Under the pieces are notes generated by a model, which made no database searches, was not told where the DNA came from, and saw nothing but the letters and a program-made list of their open reading frames with translations. This document shows, piece after piece, positions 33,536 through 41,685 of a stretch of DNA of 64,000 nt; position 1 is the stretch's first letter; each line of letters opens with the position of its first letter. This stretch comes from Capnocytophaga leadbetteri (GTDB taxonomy: Bacteria; Bacteroidota; Bacteroidia; Flavobacteriales; Flavobacteriaceae). The position numbers and the translations under genes are program-made. The stretch covers positions 139,142 to 203,141 of the forward strand of contig NZ_QBKG01000003.1 of NCBI RefSeq assembly GCF_003054025.1, in the 5' to 3' direction.

Positions 33536-35692
33536 CTATTTTACCAGCTTCATCTCGTCAATCAGATAGCCTGCCCCCGCATATTTATCAATAATAAAGA
33601 GTACATAGCGAATGTCTACCATTATATTGCGACAGATATTGGGGTCGTAATGTATGTCGCTCATAGTGCCTTCCCATACACGGTCGAAGTTAAGCCCTAT
33701 CAGATTGCCTTTGGCGTCAATAGCGGGACTTCCTGAGTTACCTCCTGTTGTGTGGTTAGTAGCTACAAAGCACACAGGCATCTTTCCGTTTTTACCATAA
33801 ATGCCATAATCTTTCTTCTCGTAGAGCTCGCGCAACTTAGCTGGTACATCAAACTCATAGTCATTAGGCACATATTTCTCCATTACCCCATCTAAATAAG
33901 TCATATAATCGTAAGTTACTGCATCGCTAGGTGAGTAACCTGCTACCTTGCCATAAGTTACGCGAAGAGTGCTATTAGCATCAGGGAAAAGACGATCTTC
34001 AGGTTTAGCAAACTCTAAAAGAGCTTTCATATAAGTTCGTTGCAGTGCAGTAATCTCATCATTTAAACGATAGTAATACGGACTTACCTTTTCGATATAG
34101 TGCAACACCAATTCGCGTACAAACTGTACTCCTGCATCTTGTTGCATACGCGCTTCAAAATCCTCTTGAGGTAGATTGAGCACCTTTTCTATTTCGCTAT
34201 AAGAAGTTAAAAATGATTCGTTGTACAGTTTATCTGCTAAGGCTGAAGCATTAAGATTTTGCAAGTTAGCTGACAGTAAGTGTGCTGGCATCGCTTGGGC
34301 GTAGTAAGCTACCGCTTTCTCAAATACAGCTTTGTCTACCGCCTTATCATTGTTTTTAAATACCGTTTGAAGGCTGTTTAAAAGATTCTGACGGCGGTCA
34401 GCAAATGATTGTGCTCCTTTTTGATGTAGGGCATTTTGCAATTGTAATACCCTATAACCATTGCTCAAAAGGTCTATATTGCGCAATACTAACTCTGAAA
34501 AGAGATCATTAGCCAAAGCGTAATCTTGCATTTGTGCATATTTCTCAGCAAATTGTGGTAATAATTGTCCGTAAACAACTGTTTTACCATTCTTTTCAAG
34601 AGTTTTTTGGAATTTTTCTTCTTGTTTTCTCTTCAAAGCTACCGCTCCTGATTTCTTCAAACCTTGCGTTTCGCCTATCCATTTCTTCCAATAGTTAGCC
34701 ACGCTAGCGTATTTAGAGGCATATTTTATTTTTATTTCAGGGTTGGTACGCATAAAACCATCTTGAGTTTTAAGTACCACATCGCGAATACCTATTTTAG
34801 CAGGATTCAACACATTTACAATTTGCTCCACAGCTACAGCAGGCAGATACTCCTGAGTGCGACCAGGATAACCGAATACCATCGTAAAATCGCCTGCTTT
34901 TACCCCTTTTAATGAAATAGGGAAAAAATGCTTAGGATGATATGGTACATTGTCTTTTGAATACTCTGCAGGACGATTGTTTTTATCAGCATATACACGG
35001 AAAAGAGAGAAGTCACCTGTATGGCGTGGCCATACCCAGTTATCAGTATCTGAGCCAAATTTGCCTATAGCTGAAGGAGGCGCCCCTACCAAACGTACAT
35101 CTTTAAATGTTTCTACTACGAAGAGAATATACTGATTGCCTTCATAGAAAGCACGAATGCGATTCTCTTGCCAAGATTCTTTGGGTGAACTTTTCACTAA
35201 CGAAGCTACATTGCGCTCTATCTTAGCCGCACGCTCATTCTCATCGCTAATGGAAGCCGTTCCTTCTAATACTTTCTGCGTAACATCTTCAATGCGTACG
35301 ATAAAAGTGACTTCTAAGTGCTTGTTAGGCAACTCTTCGGATAAGTTTTTAGCCCAAAAACCATTCGTTAGGTAATCGTTTTGCAAAGACGAATGCGATT
35401 GTATTTGCGAATATCCGCAGTGATGATTGGTAAGCAAGAGCCCTCTGCTCGAAATCATCTCAGAAGTACAGCCTCCGTTGAAGTGCGGTACCGCATCTTT
35501 CAAACTCGATTTGTTCACGCTATAAATATCGCTTACCGACATTTTCATTCCCAAAGACTTCATCTCTTTGGCATTCATCCCTTCTAAAAGCGAAGGAATC
35601 CACATACCTCCTTGCTGCGCAGTTAAGCTCATAGGTAACCAACTGCAAATAAGCAATAAAAGAATAAATTTTACTTGTTTTTTAGTATTCAT
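33536..35692 (-). CDS. S46 family dipeptidyl-peptidase, DPP11-like (Asp/Glu-specific)
   Basis: This periplasmic serine peptidase removes dipeptides from peptide N-termini, important in bacteria that feed on peptides. The 718-residue protein has a signal peptide (to about residue 25), LTNHHCGY with the catalytic His (90 or 91) and GGNSGSPAID with nucleophile S655. The nearby LNFDRVWEG motif has Arg (R671) where DPP7-type enzymes have Gly. That Arg is the known determinant of acidic P1 preference in DPP11. It follows the LOG gene by 13 bases and may be read from the same transcript. Confidence 0.9.
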   Translation of the reverse strand: MNTKKQVKFILLLLICSWLPMSLTAQQGGMWIPSLLEGMNAKEMKSLGMKMSVSDIYSVNKSSLKDAVPHFNGGCTSEMISSRGLLLTNHHCGYSQIQSHSSLQNDYLTNGFWAKNLSEELPNKHLEVTFIVRIEDVTQKVLEGTASISDENERAAKIERNVASLVKSSPKESWQENRIRAFYEGNQYILFVVETFKDVRLVGAPPSAIGKFGSDTDNWVWPRHTGDFSLFRVYADKNNRPAEYSKDNVPYHPKHFFPISLKGVKAGDFTMVFGYPGRTQEYLPAVAVEQIVNVLNPAKIGIRDVVLKTQDGFMRTNPEIKIKYASKYASVANYWKKWIGETQGLKKSGAVALKRKQEEKFQKTLEKNGKTVVYGQLLPQFAEKYAQMQDYALANDLFSELVLRNIDLLSNGYRVLQLQNALHQKGAQSFADRRQNLLNSLQTVFKNNDKAVDKAVFEKAVAYYAQAMPAHLLSANLQNLNASALADKLYNESFLTSYSEIEKVLNLPQEDFEARMQQDAGVQFVRELVLHYIEKVSPYYYRLNDEITALQRTYMKALLEFAKPEDRLFPDANSTLRVTYGKVAGYSPSDAVTYDYMTYLDGVMEKYVPNDYEFDVPAKLRELYEKKDYGIYGKNGKMPVCFVATNHTTGGNSGSPAIDAKGNLIGLNFDRVWEGTMSDIHYDPNICRNIMVDIRYVLFIIDKYAGAGYLIDEMKLVK

Positions 35693-35705
35693 TATTTTAA
35701 TAGTT

Positions 35706-36392
35706 TTAAAAATTCGGTTTCAACTGATGTTTATTATTATAGAACTCTTCAATAACCCTAATAACTTCATCTTCTGTATCTACCAAATGTACAAGATTCA
35801 TATCTTCAGCATTGATATTGCCAAATTTCTCTAATAATACCGTCTTTATCCATTCTAATAGCCCTCCCCAATAGTCAGTCCCTACTAAAATAATAGGTAT
35901 TTGATCTATTTTTCGGGTTTGTACGAGAGTTAGCGTCTCAAAAAGCTCATCAAGAGTACCAAAACCACCCGGCATAGCTACAAATGCCTTAGAATATTTT
36001 ACGAACATCACCTTGCGGGCAAAGAAATAATTAAATTTTATATTCTTATCGTGGTCTATATAGCTATTATTAGTTTGTTCAAAAGGTAAGTCGATATTGA
36101 GGCCTGCCGATACACCTTTATTGAGGTGCGCCCCTTTGTTGCCTGCCTCCATAATACCAGGCCCCCCGCCTGTGATAATGCCAAACCCCTCATCTACAAT
36201 CTTTTGGGCGATACGCACCGTCAGTTCGTAATAAGGCGTTTCGGGCTTGATACGTGCCGACCCAAAGATACACACACACGGACCTATAGAGCTCATTTGC
36301 TCATAGCCGTGTACAAATTCTCCCATTATTTTAAATATCGACCAAGAGTCATTCGTCTTGATTTCATTCCAAACTTTTGAATGTTTTTTCAT
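35706..36392 (-). CDS. LOG family protein (TIGR00730-type nucleotide phosphoribohydrolase)
   Basis: The 228-residue protein has the Rossmann-like LOG domain: VCIFGSARI, IITGGGPGIMEAGNKGA (which binds the nucleotide phosphate) and the signature PGGFGTLDELFE with catalytic Glu. LOG enzymes split nucleoside monophosphates such as cytokinin ribotides into base and ribose phosphate, and older annotations call them lysine decarboxylases. The bacterial substrate is not known. It sits between the VWA gene and the peptidase gene with 13-base gaps on each side. Confidence 0.88.
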   Translation of the reverse strand: MKKHSKVWNEIKTNDSWSIFKIMGEFVHGYEQMSSIGPCVCIFGSARIKPETPYYELTVRIAQKIVDEGFGIITGGGPGIMEAGNKGAHLNKGVSAGLNIDLPFEQTNNSYIDHDKNIKFNYFFARKVMFVKYSKAFVAMPGGFGTLDELFETLTLVQTRKIDQIPIILVGTDYWGGLLEWIKTVLLEKFGNINAEDMNLVHLVDTEDEVIRVIEEFYNNKHQLKPNF

Positions 36393-36405
36393 CTTTTACA
36401 ATTTA

Positions 36406-37557
36406 TCATTTGTCATTTCCTTTAGGTAATAAAGGATTGCCTTTCAGCGCATTTTCGACGAGTTCAGGCAAACGGTCAGGCGTACAAGCAAAGCAGGCAA
36501 TACCCAATTTGCTAATCTCTTTACCGAGTTTTTCATCATAATAAGGCTTACCGTTGTCCGAGAGAGCTAAGAGCACTATCACCTTTACCCCATCTTCGTG
36601 CATCTCGTTTAGGCGACGCAAGAGCCCCGCACGCACGCCTCCCTCATAAAGGTCAGAGATTAGAATAAACATCGTCTTACGCGGATTTTCTATCAAACTC
36701 TGGCAGTAAGCCACCGACTTATTAATGTCAGTCCCCCCACCCAACTGTACCCCAAAAAGCATATCCACAGGGTCTTGCCTACATAGCTCAGTTAGGTCTG
36801 TTACTTGGGTGTCAAATGCCACTACGTGCGTGTCGAGCGCAGGCATACTCGCAAAGATAGCCCCCATTACCGACGAATAGATAATAGAATCACACATCGA
36901 ACCACTCTGGTCTATATCCAATATCACCGTCCAATTCTTCTGCTTTTGGGTACGTTCAAAGAAATAGAATTTCTCCGGAATAAGCCGCTTGGTAGCTGTG
37001 TCGTAGTTTTTAAGGTTGCGCTGAATAGTGCGTTTCCAGTCAGTAGACGAAAAATTAGCGATAGGCGTATGCGCTTTCTTGTTCAGTGCTCCCGTCACTG
37101 CTCTGCGCAAATTCTGTTCCATACGCTTCATAATCTCATCTACCACCTCTTTTACTAACTCTCGTGCTGTATCCTTCGATTTTGCAGGTATCTGGTCTTT
37201 CAGAGCCATCAGCGTACCTACCATCGAGAGGTCTGGCTTCACATTCTTGAGGGTTTCAGGCTCAAAGAGCAATTTAGTAAGCCCTTTGCGCTCTATCGCA
37301 TCTGTTTGTATAACGCTCACCACATCTGGCGGAAAGAACGAGCGAACATCTGTCAGCCATTTAGCCAAGTTAGGAGCCGAGTTCCCCAATCCTGCTGAGC
37401 GCTTACCACCAGCATTACCCCCTTTCCCATCGGTATGGTCATACAGAGCAGCCAGCGTAGCGTCCATAAGCGACTGCTGTTCGTCTAAGGCAACCCCTTC
37501 CATAGCAGGAGCATCTTGCCCCAATATGAGGCGCCAACGTGTAAAATGAGCTTCCAT
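36406..37557 (-). CDS. VWA domain (CoxE-like) protein
   Basis: The 383-residue cytoplasmic protein has an N-terminal helical region (1-200) and a C-terminal von Willebrand A domain with a complete MIDAS: DIDQSGSM, GGGTDIN and ISDLYEGG. Relatives are usually encoded beside a MoxR-type AAA+ ATPase and large partner proteins. None of those is here. The upstream neighbours are mcrC and mcrB, and mcrB supplies an AAA+ ATPase. It starts 29 bases after mcrC and ends 13 bases before the LOG gene. Function is unknown. Confidence 0.8.
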   Translation of the reverse strand: MEAHFTRWRLILGQDAPAMEGVALDEQQSLMDATLAALYDHTDGKGGNAGGKRSAGLGNSAPNLAKWLTDVRSFFPPDVVSVIQTDAIERKGLTKLLFEPETLKNVKPDLSMVGTLMALKDQIPAKSKDTARELVKEVVDEIMKRMEQNLRRAVTGALNKKAHTPIANFSSTDWKRTIQRNLKNYDTATKRLIPEKFYFFERTQKQKNWTVILDIDQSGSMCDSIIYSSVMGAIFASMPALDTHVVAFDTQVTDLTELCRQDPVDMLFGVQLGGGTDINKSVAYCQSLIENPRKTMFILISDLYEGGVRAGLLRRLNEMHEDGVKVIVLLALSDNGKPYYDEKLGKEISKLGIACFACTPDRLPELVENALKGNPLLPKGNDK

Positions 37558-37586
37558 TTATTTTATTTATTTGTTTATTATTTGGT

Positions 37587-38930
37587 TTACCTCTCAGAAA
37601 AATATTCTCTTAAAACACGTTCATTTTCTCTCATTTTGGAGGCAAAAATACCAAAACTTTCTGTATGTTGAGGAATTGTCATTCCTATTTTTTCTAAAAT
37701 TCTATTTTCTGCATTCCCGTCTATATAGAGTTCTTCAGAAAAAAATGGTTTGTCGCTATCTTTTTTGCTACAAGGATAAAGTAGAAAACCTCTATTTGTT
37801 TCAAAACGGTACATATACGTAATCGTTTTGTAGTAGATGCTAATAGCTCTTTCTGAATCTTCTCCATAACTTTTATGCTCATCTAAAGGTATATATTTAG
37901 CATCTCCTACAAGTTTTGGAGAGCCACTTCTGCTGATAAAGTCGGGGTAGATAGGTTGTTTTCTTTTTTTAAAAAGGTATTTTCTTCCATTACCTTTGAG
38001 ATTTTCAGGATGTTTAAAATCTTCATCTAAAAAAGTATTTAGGTATTCTTCCCACAGCCAAGCACCATCAAAAAGAAGTCCGTATATTTTATCTTTTTCT
38101 TCGCCAAATGTCAGTTTTTCGTGGTTTAGGATGTTCAAACATATTTTTTGCAGAGGAGCATATTCTGTAAAATAAGGATGTACAAAGGGTTTGGTGTTTG
38201 CCATTATCACTTTATACCGAGCATTTTTGTTATAGGTGTTTTGAGTGTGAAAAACAAATTGGCTAACCATAGTACGCATTTCGGAATCTGTATTCAGCAA
38301 GGCATTACCTATAGGATGTGTTCTTAGGTACTCAATAGTATGGCGGATGAGTTGTGATAAAGGATTATCGTAGCTATGTTCTTTGGTTGTATAAGCTATT
38401 TTGCCTGCAAAAGGTAGGTTTTTAAGTAGATGACGTTTTACATCTATAGTTCCTTTTACATTTGCATCATTATATTGCTTGCGTTGGTAAGCTTTATAAA
38501 GCCCTTGTGCATAAGCTTTTTTTAAGCAATAAGGAAATAAGTAGAGCCAAAAATCCCAAATAGTTTCTTTGTTATTAGGGCTCTGTTCAAAATTAAACAC
38601 ATTAGCAGCCAATACTTTTTGCAGCATATAGTGCAAAAAGAAATCATTCTCATCATCTTTTGCAAAACGAGAAGTGATAGTAACCTTACTTGTGTTGCGT
38701 CCTACAAATCCCATTATGTTGTTAGTGTACAACTTGCCTCCTTCAATCTTGAGAATAGGTTTGTTGAGATAATTCTCTAAAGATTGTGGAAAAACTAACA
38801 AATTAGGATTTTCATTTAGTAAGTGTGTTATACTATGATTGGCAATAGGGGTTAGGTCTGCTATATACTGAGAATTAAGTTTTTCACCGTTATAATTATT
38901 GTCCGTTATCCTCATTATCAAAGAAAGCAT
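37587..38930 (-). CDS. mcrC: McrC, nuclease subunit of the 5-methylcytosine restriction system
   Basis: McrC is the endonuclease that works with the McrB GTPase to cut modified DNA. The 447-residue protein has the N-terminal McrC domain and a PD-(D/E)xK nuclease core: PDFISR (D330) and VGDAKY (D343, K345). The long ORF start overlaps mcrB by 35 bases; an in-frame ATG at 38915 (MRITDNN) may be the true start, with a 20-base overlap. Either way, translation is probably coupled to mcrB. Confidence 0.9.
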   Translation of the reverse strand: MLSLIMRITDNNYNGEKLNSQYIADLTPIANHSITHLLNENPNLLVFPQSLENYLNKPILKIEGGKLYTNNIMGFVGRNTSKVTITSRFAKDDENDFFLHYMLQKVLAANVFNFEQSPNNKETIWDFWLYLFPYCLKKAYAQGLYKAYQRKQYNDANVKGTIDVKRHLLKNLPFAGKIAYTTKEHSYDNPLSQLIRHTIEYLRTHPIGNALLNTDSEMRTMVSQFVFHTQNTYNKNARYKVIMANTKPFVHPYFTEYAPLQKICLNILNHEKLTFGEEKDKIYGLLFDGAWLWEEYLNTFLDEDFKHPENLKGNGRKYLFKKRKQPIYPDFISRSGSPKLVGDAKYIPLDEHKSYGEDSERAISIYYKTITYMYRFETNRGFLLYPCSKKDSDKPFFSEELYIDGNAENRILEKIGMTIPQHTESFGIFASKMRENERVLREYFSER

Positions 38931-40521
38931 TTTTTAATTTTTCTAACTCATCTTTTCCATTAGGTATACTGCGTAAATATTCCTTTAATAAAGGTTCTAT
39001 GCGATAATCCCATACATTTTCTAACTCTTCGTCTTGAATGCACTTACCTTTAGTATTCAGAAAATAAGCACCTCCTATATGGTAAGCACTGCTGAAACCT
39101 ACTATATTCTCAATAGCCTCATTGAGTCTTTCCATAGCTTTTGTTATTGGTTCAGTTAGTCCCATATTTATAGCGCTTTCTTGAGCAGTAACTTCTATCC
39201 AAGTAAAGCGGCGTCGCATAGCAAAATCAAAACTTTCCACACTTCGGTCAATATCATTCATACAGCCGATGATATAGACGTTTTCGGGCACGTAGAAAGA
39301 CTCGTCTTCACCTTGCATATTCGCATATTGAGTTTTGACGGCTCCTTTTACTCCTCTGTAAGTAGGGTCAATACTAAAAAAGAGCTCTCCAAAAATTTTA
39401 GAGATTTCACCTCTGTTGATTTCGTCGATTACAAAAACGTAGTTTTTATCATTTCCTATTTTTTCGGGTTTGAAATTATAAGTATTTTTGAAATACTCGG
39501 CTACCGATACTAAATAAGGTTTCCAATCTCTTATCACACCATTGTAAAGATAAGCTGCTATCATTTCTTTGGTGATTGATAGACGTGTACCAACTTCTGT
39601 TTGAGGAATAGCCACACAAGAGTTTTTACTATTAGCTTCTAAGGTAAAAGGCTTTTTCTGGGTTGGTGTTGAAAGTGTTATAGGATTTTGTAATAAATCG
39701 TCTATAAAGTTATTATACAATACATCAAAGTTATCTTTCTTTTTATTAGCTTGTTGGCAGAATTTTTTGAAAATGCCGTCTTTTAATTCAAAGCCAACAT
39801 TTCCATTGTCGTTATTAGCAGGGCGAAGTCCTTCTACAAAATCAGTATAATCGTAAGAAGGGTGAAATTGTACAAAACCAAACTGAGGACTCTTTACGAA
39901 AATTTCATCGTCTTGTACACCTATCATTTGTTTAGCAATTTCTTTAGCTAAAAAAGTTTTACCAGTACCAGGAGCTCCTGTAAGAATAATGTTTTTAGAG
40001 TTTTTTAGCTTTTGAACGTACTGAAAAACATTCCCTTTTCCTTTTTCTTCCATAATTAACTCATTAAATTTATCAAAAAAATGTTGCAACTTATCATTGG
40101 GTTCTTGATCATCAAAGAGTCCTAACTTTTGTACACTAACAGTCAAAACTTCTTCTGCATTTGTAATAGGATATGAGTTTTTTACAATTCTTAGACATTC
40201 AATACTATTAGCATCCTTTTGCCAAACAGCAATTACATTTATTGAAGTGTGTATCCAATTTAAATAACTACCTCTATTGGTGTAAGAAGAAGCTAATATA
40301 TTTATAGTAATTCTACCATTTTGATAGTTTTCCCAATTCTTAACTTGGTTTTGTATTTTTTCTTCTTTACGACCAAAACCACTCCATTTAAAACTCCCTT
40401 TTTCTTCAAAAGGTTTGATGTATTTATCATAGCCTCTATTATTCTTGTTTTCGGTAACGCAATACTCCAAGTGCGCTACAAAATATTCTAATAAACATTT
40501 AAACTTTTCGTAATCGTTCAT
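38896..40521 (-). CDS. mcrB: McrB, AAA+ GTPase subunit of the 5-methylcytosine restriction system
   Basis: McrB binds modified DNA and drives McrC. The 541-residue protein has an N-terminal domain (1-160) of no recognised family, which should decide what modification is sensed. The motor has Walker A GAPGTGKT (182-189), Walker B VFVIDEINRGE (362-372) and the McrB signature MNDIDRS (421-427, usually MNTxDRS), followed by RRRF. An insert of about 90 residues lies between Walker A and B. A 9-bp inverted repeat lies about 34 bases upstream. No TAnnTTTG promoter was found. Confidence 0.9.
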   Translation of the reverse strand: MNDYEKFKCLLEYFVAHLEYCVTENKNNRGYDKYIKPFEEKGSFKWSGFGRKEEKIQNQVKNWENYQNGRITINILASSYTNRGSYLNWIHTSINVIAVWQKDANSIECLRIVKNSYPITNAEEVLTVSVQKLGLFDDQEPNDKLQHFFDKFNELIMEEKGKGNVFQYVQKLKNSKNIILTGAPGTGKTFLAKEIAKQMIGVQDDEIFVKSPQFGFVQFHPSYDYTDFVEGLRPANNDNGNVGFELKDGIFKKFCQQANKKKDNFDVLYNNFIDDLLQNPITLSTPTQKKPFTLEANSKNSCVAIPQTEVGTRLSITKEMIAAYLYNGVIRDWKPYLVSVAEYFKNTYNFKPEKIGNDKNYVFVIDEINRGEISKIFGELFFSIDPTYRGVKGAVKTQYANMQGEDESFYVPENVYIIGCMNDIDRSVESFDFAMRRRFTWIEVTAQESAINMGLTEPITKAMERLNEAIENIVGFSSAYHIGGAYFLNTKGKCIQDEELENVWDYRIEPLLKEYLRSIPNGKDELEKLKNAFFDNEDNGQ

Positions 40522-40554
40522 ATTATTCTTCTTTTTATAATTCTATAGTATCAT

Positions 40555-40581
40555 AGTCAATCAGAATTAGTTTGATTGACT
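40555..40581. promoter_or_regulatory. Inverted repeat upstream of mcrB, possible operator
   Basis: AGTCAATCA (40555-40563) and TGATTGACT (40573-40581) are perfect complements around a 9-base spacer. A further TGACT half-site follows at about 40586. The place and symmetry suggest a dimeric repressor site, but no regulator gene is nearby. Confidence 0.35.
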
Positions 40582-40780
40582 TTTTTGACTGATTTCTTAC
40601 ATTTAGCCCCTCCCTCTAAAATACACAACATTTACATTTAAACTTTTTTGCACTTCTCTCTGTGAAAATCCAGCAGTGGAAGCTGCTACTCCGTACGTAT
40701 CTCTCTTGTAACTCAAAGAACATCTGTGTTTTCAGTGTAATTAGTGTGAGATTTTAAACAAGCAACTTGCTGCCCTCTCC

Positions 40781-41524
40781 TTATAAAATATAAAACATCA
40801 GCCCTATCTGCAAGATATTCGATTTCAGGCTTGTACCATCGGTAGTCTCGGCATTTTTAAGTAGCGGAGTAAGGTTGTACTGTACAAAAAAGTTCAGCGC
40901 ATTATAGCCAAACGCTATATAAGGTTTCAGCTGAAACTCCCTATTCAGCTGACTGTTAGCAAACGAAGTAGAAACATCATCGGCAGTGTACAAACTCTTA
41001 CTGCTGAAGATATACGCCAATCGCACCCCCGCATACACACGCCAAAACTTATGCGAATAAGGCGTAGAGGTACGAAAACGAAACTCAGCCGGTATCTCTA
41101 TCGTATGCGTCTCGAAGAAATTGCGCGACAGATTCAAATCTCTAAAATGCTCTACAATTTCATAGCTAATACCCGCACTAGTCTTTTTTGCTAACATATT
41201 ATTATACACACGGTCATAAGCATAGCCAATCCCCAAACCGAACCCCAAATTGCGCTCCGCATTCAGAGGTAGGTCGCGTATATACCCCAAGTGCAAGCCC
41301 CTCGAAAGGTTGTGCTGCACCACATTAGACGCCTTCCCCGCCAGATAATCATAGGTAAAACCCAAATAAAATTGGTCTTCAAGGTAAAGCGAATCAACCA
41401 CTGAAGTTGGCGCCACCCGCTCTTTTTCAGTGTCAATCATACCGTCATCAGTATCCTCTTGCGCCACTGACCACAGAGAGATATGAAAACAAAAAACTAA
41501 CAGAAAAATATTTAGTTTATTCAT
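40781..41524 (-). CDS. Outer-membrane beta-barrel protein (PorT-like family)
   Basis: The 247-residue protein has a signal peptide (MNKLNIFLLVFCFHISLWSV, then AQ) and alternating hydrophobic strands with aromatic ends (FYLGFTYDYLAG, FGLGIGYAYDRVY, FWRVYAGVRLAYIF, ILQIGLMFYIL). The last residues form a typical barrel-closing strand. This resembles the OMP_b-brl_2/PorT-like families. A specific type IX secretion role cannot be claimed. It has its own promoter and stands alone between mcrB and secA. Confidence 0.7.
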   Translation of the reverse strand: MNKLNIFLLVFCFHISLWSVAQEDTDDGMIDTEKERVAPTSVVDSLYLEDQFYLGFTYDYLAGKASNVVQHNLSRGLHLGYIRDLPLNAERNLGFGLGIGYAYDRVYNNMLAKKTSAGISYEIVEHFRDLNLSRNFFETHTIEIPAEFRFRTSTPYSHKFWRVYAGVRLAYIFSSKSLYTADDVSTSFANSQLNREFQLKPYIAFGYNALNFFVQYNLTPLLKNAETTDGTSLKSNILQIGLMFYIL

Positions 41525-41549
41525 TCTAATCGTGTATACTATATTTTGG

Positions 41550-41558
41550 GCAAAGATA
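41550..41558 (-). promoter_or_regulatory. -7 promoter element of the outer-membrane protein gene
   Basis: TATCTTTGC on the minus strand, 26 bases upstream of the ATG at 41524. Confidence 0.6.
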
Positions 41559-41685
41559 AGAATAATTAATCAATTGGCAAACTGCTATCTTTACAAAAAA
41601 AACTTTGCCAAAGGGCGTAGCGTTGGTGCTATAACCTTTGGCAAAGTATCTTTTAAATCTGTAAATCTATAAATTAGCCAATTAA

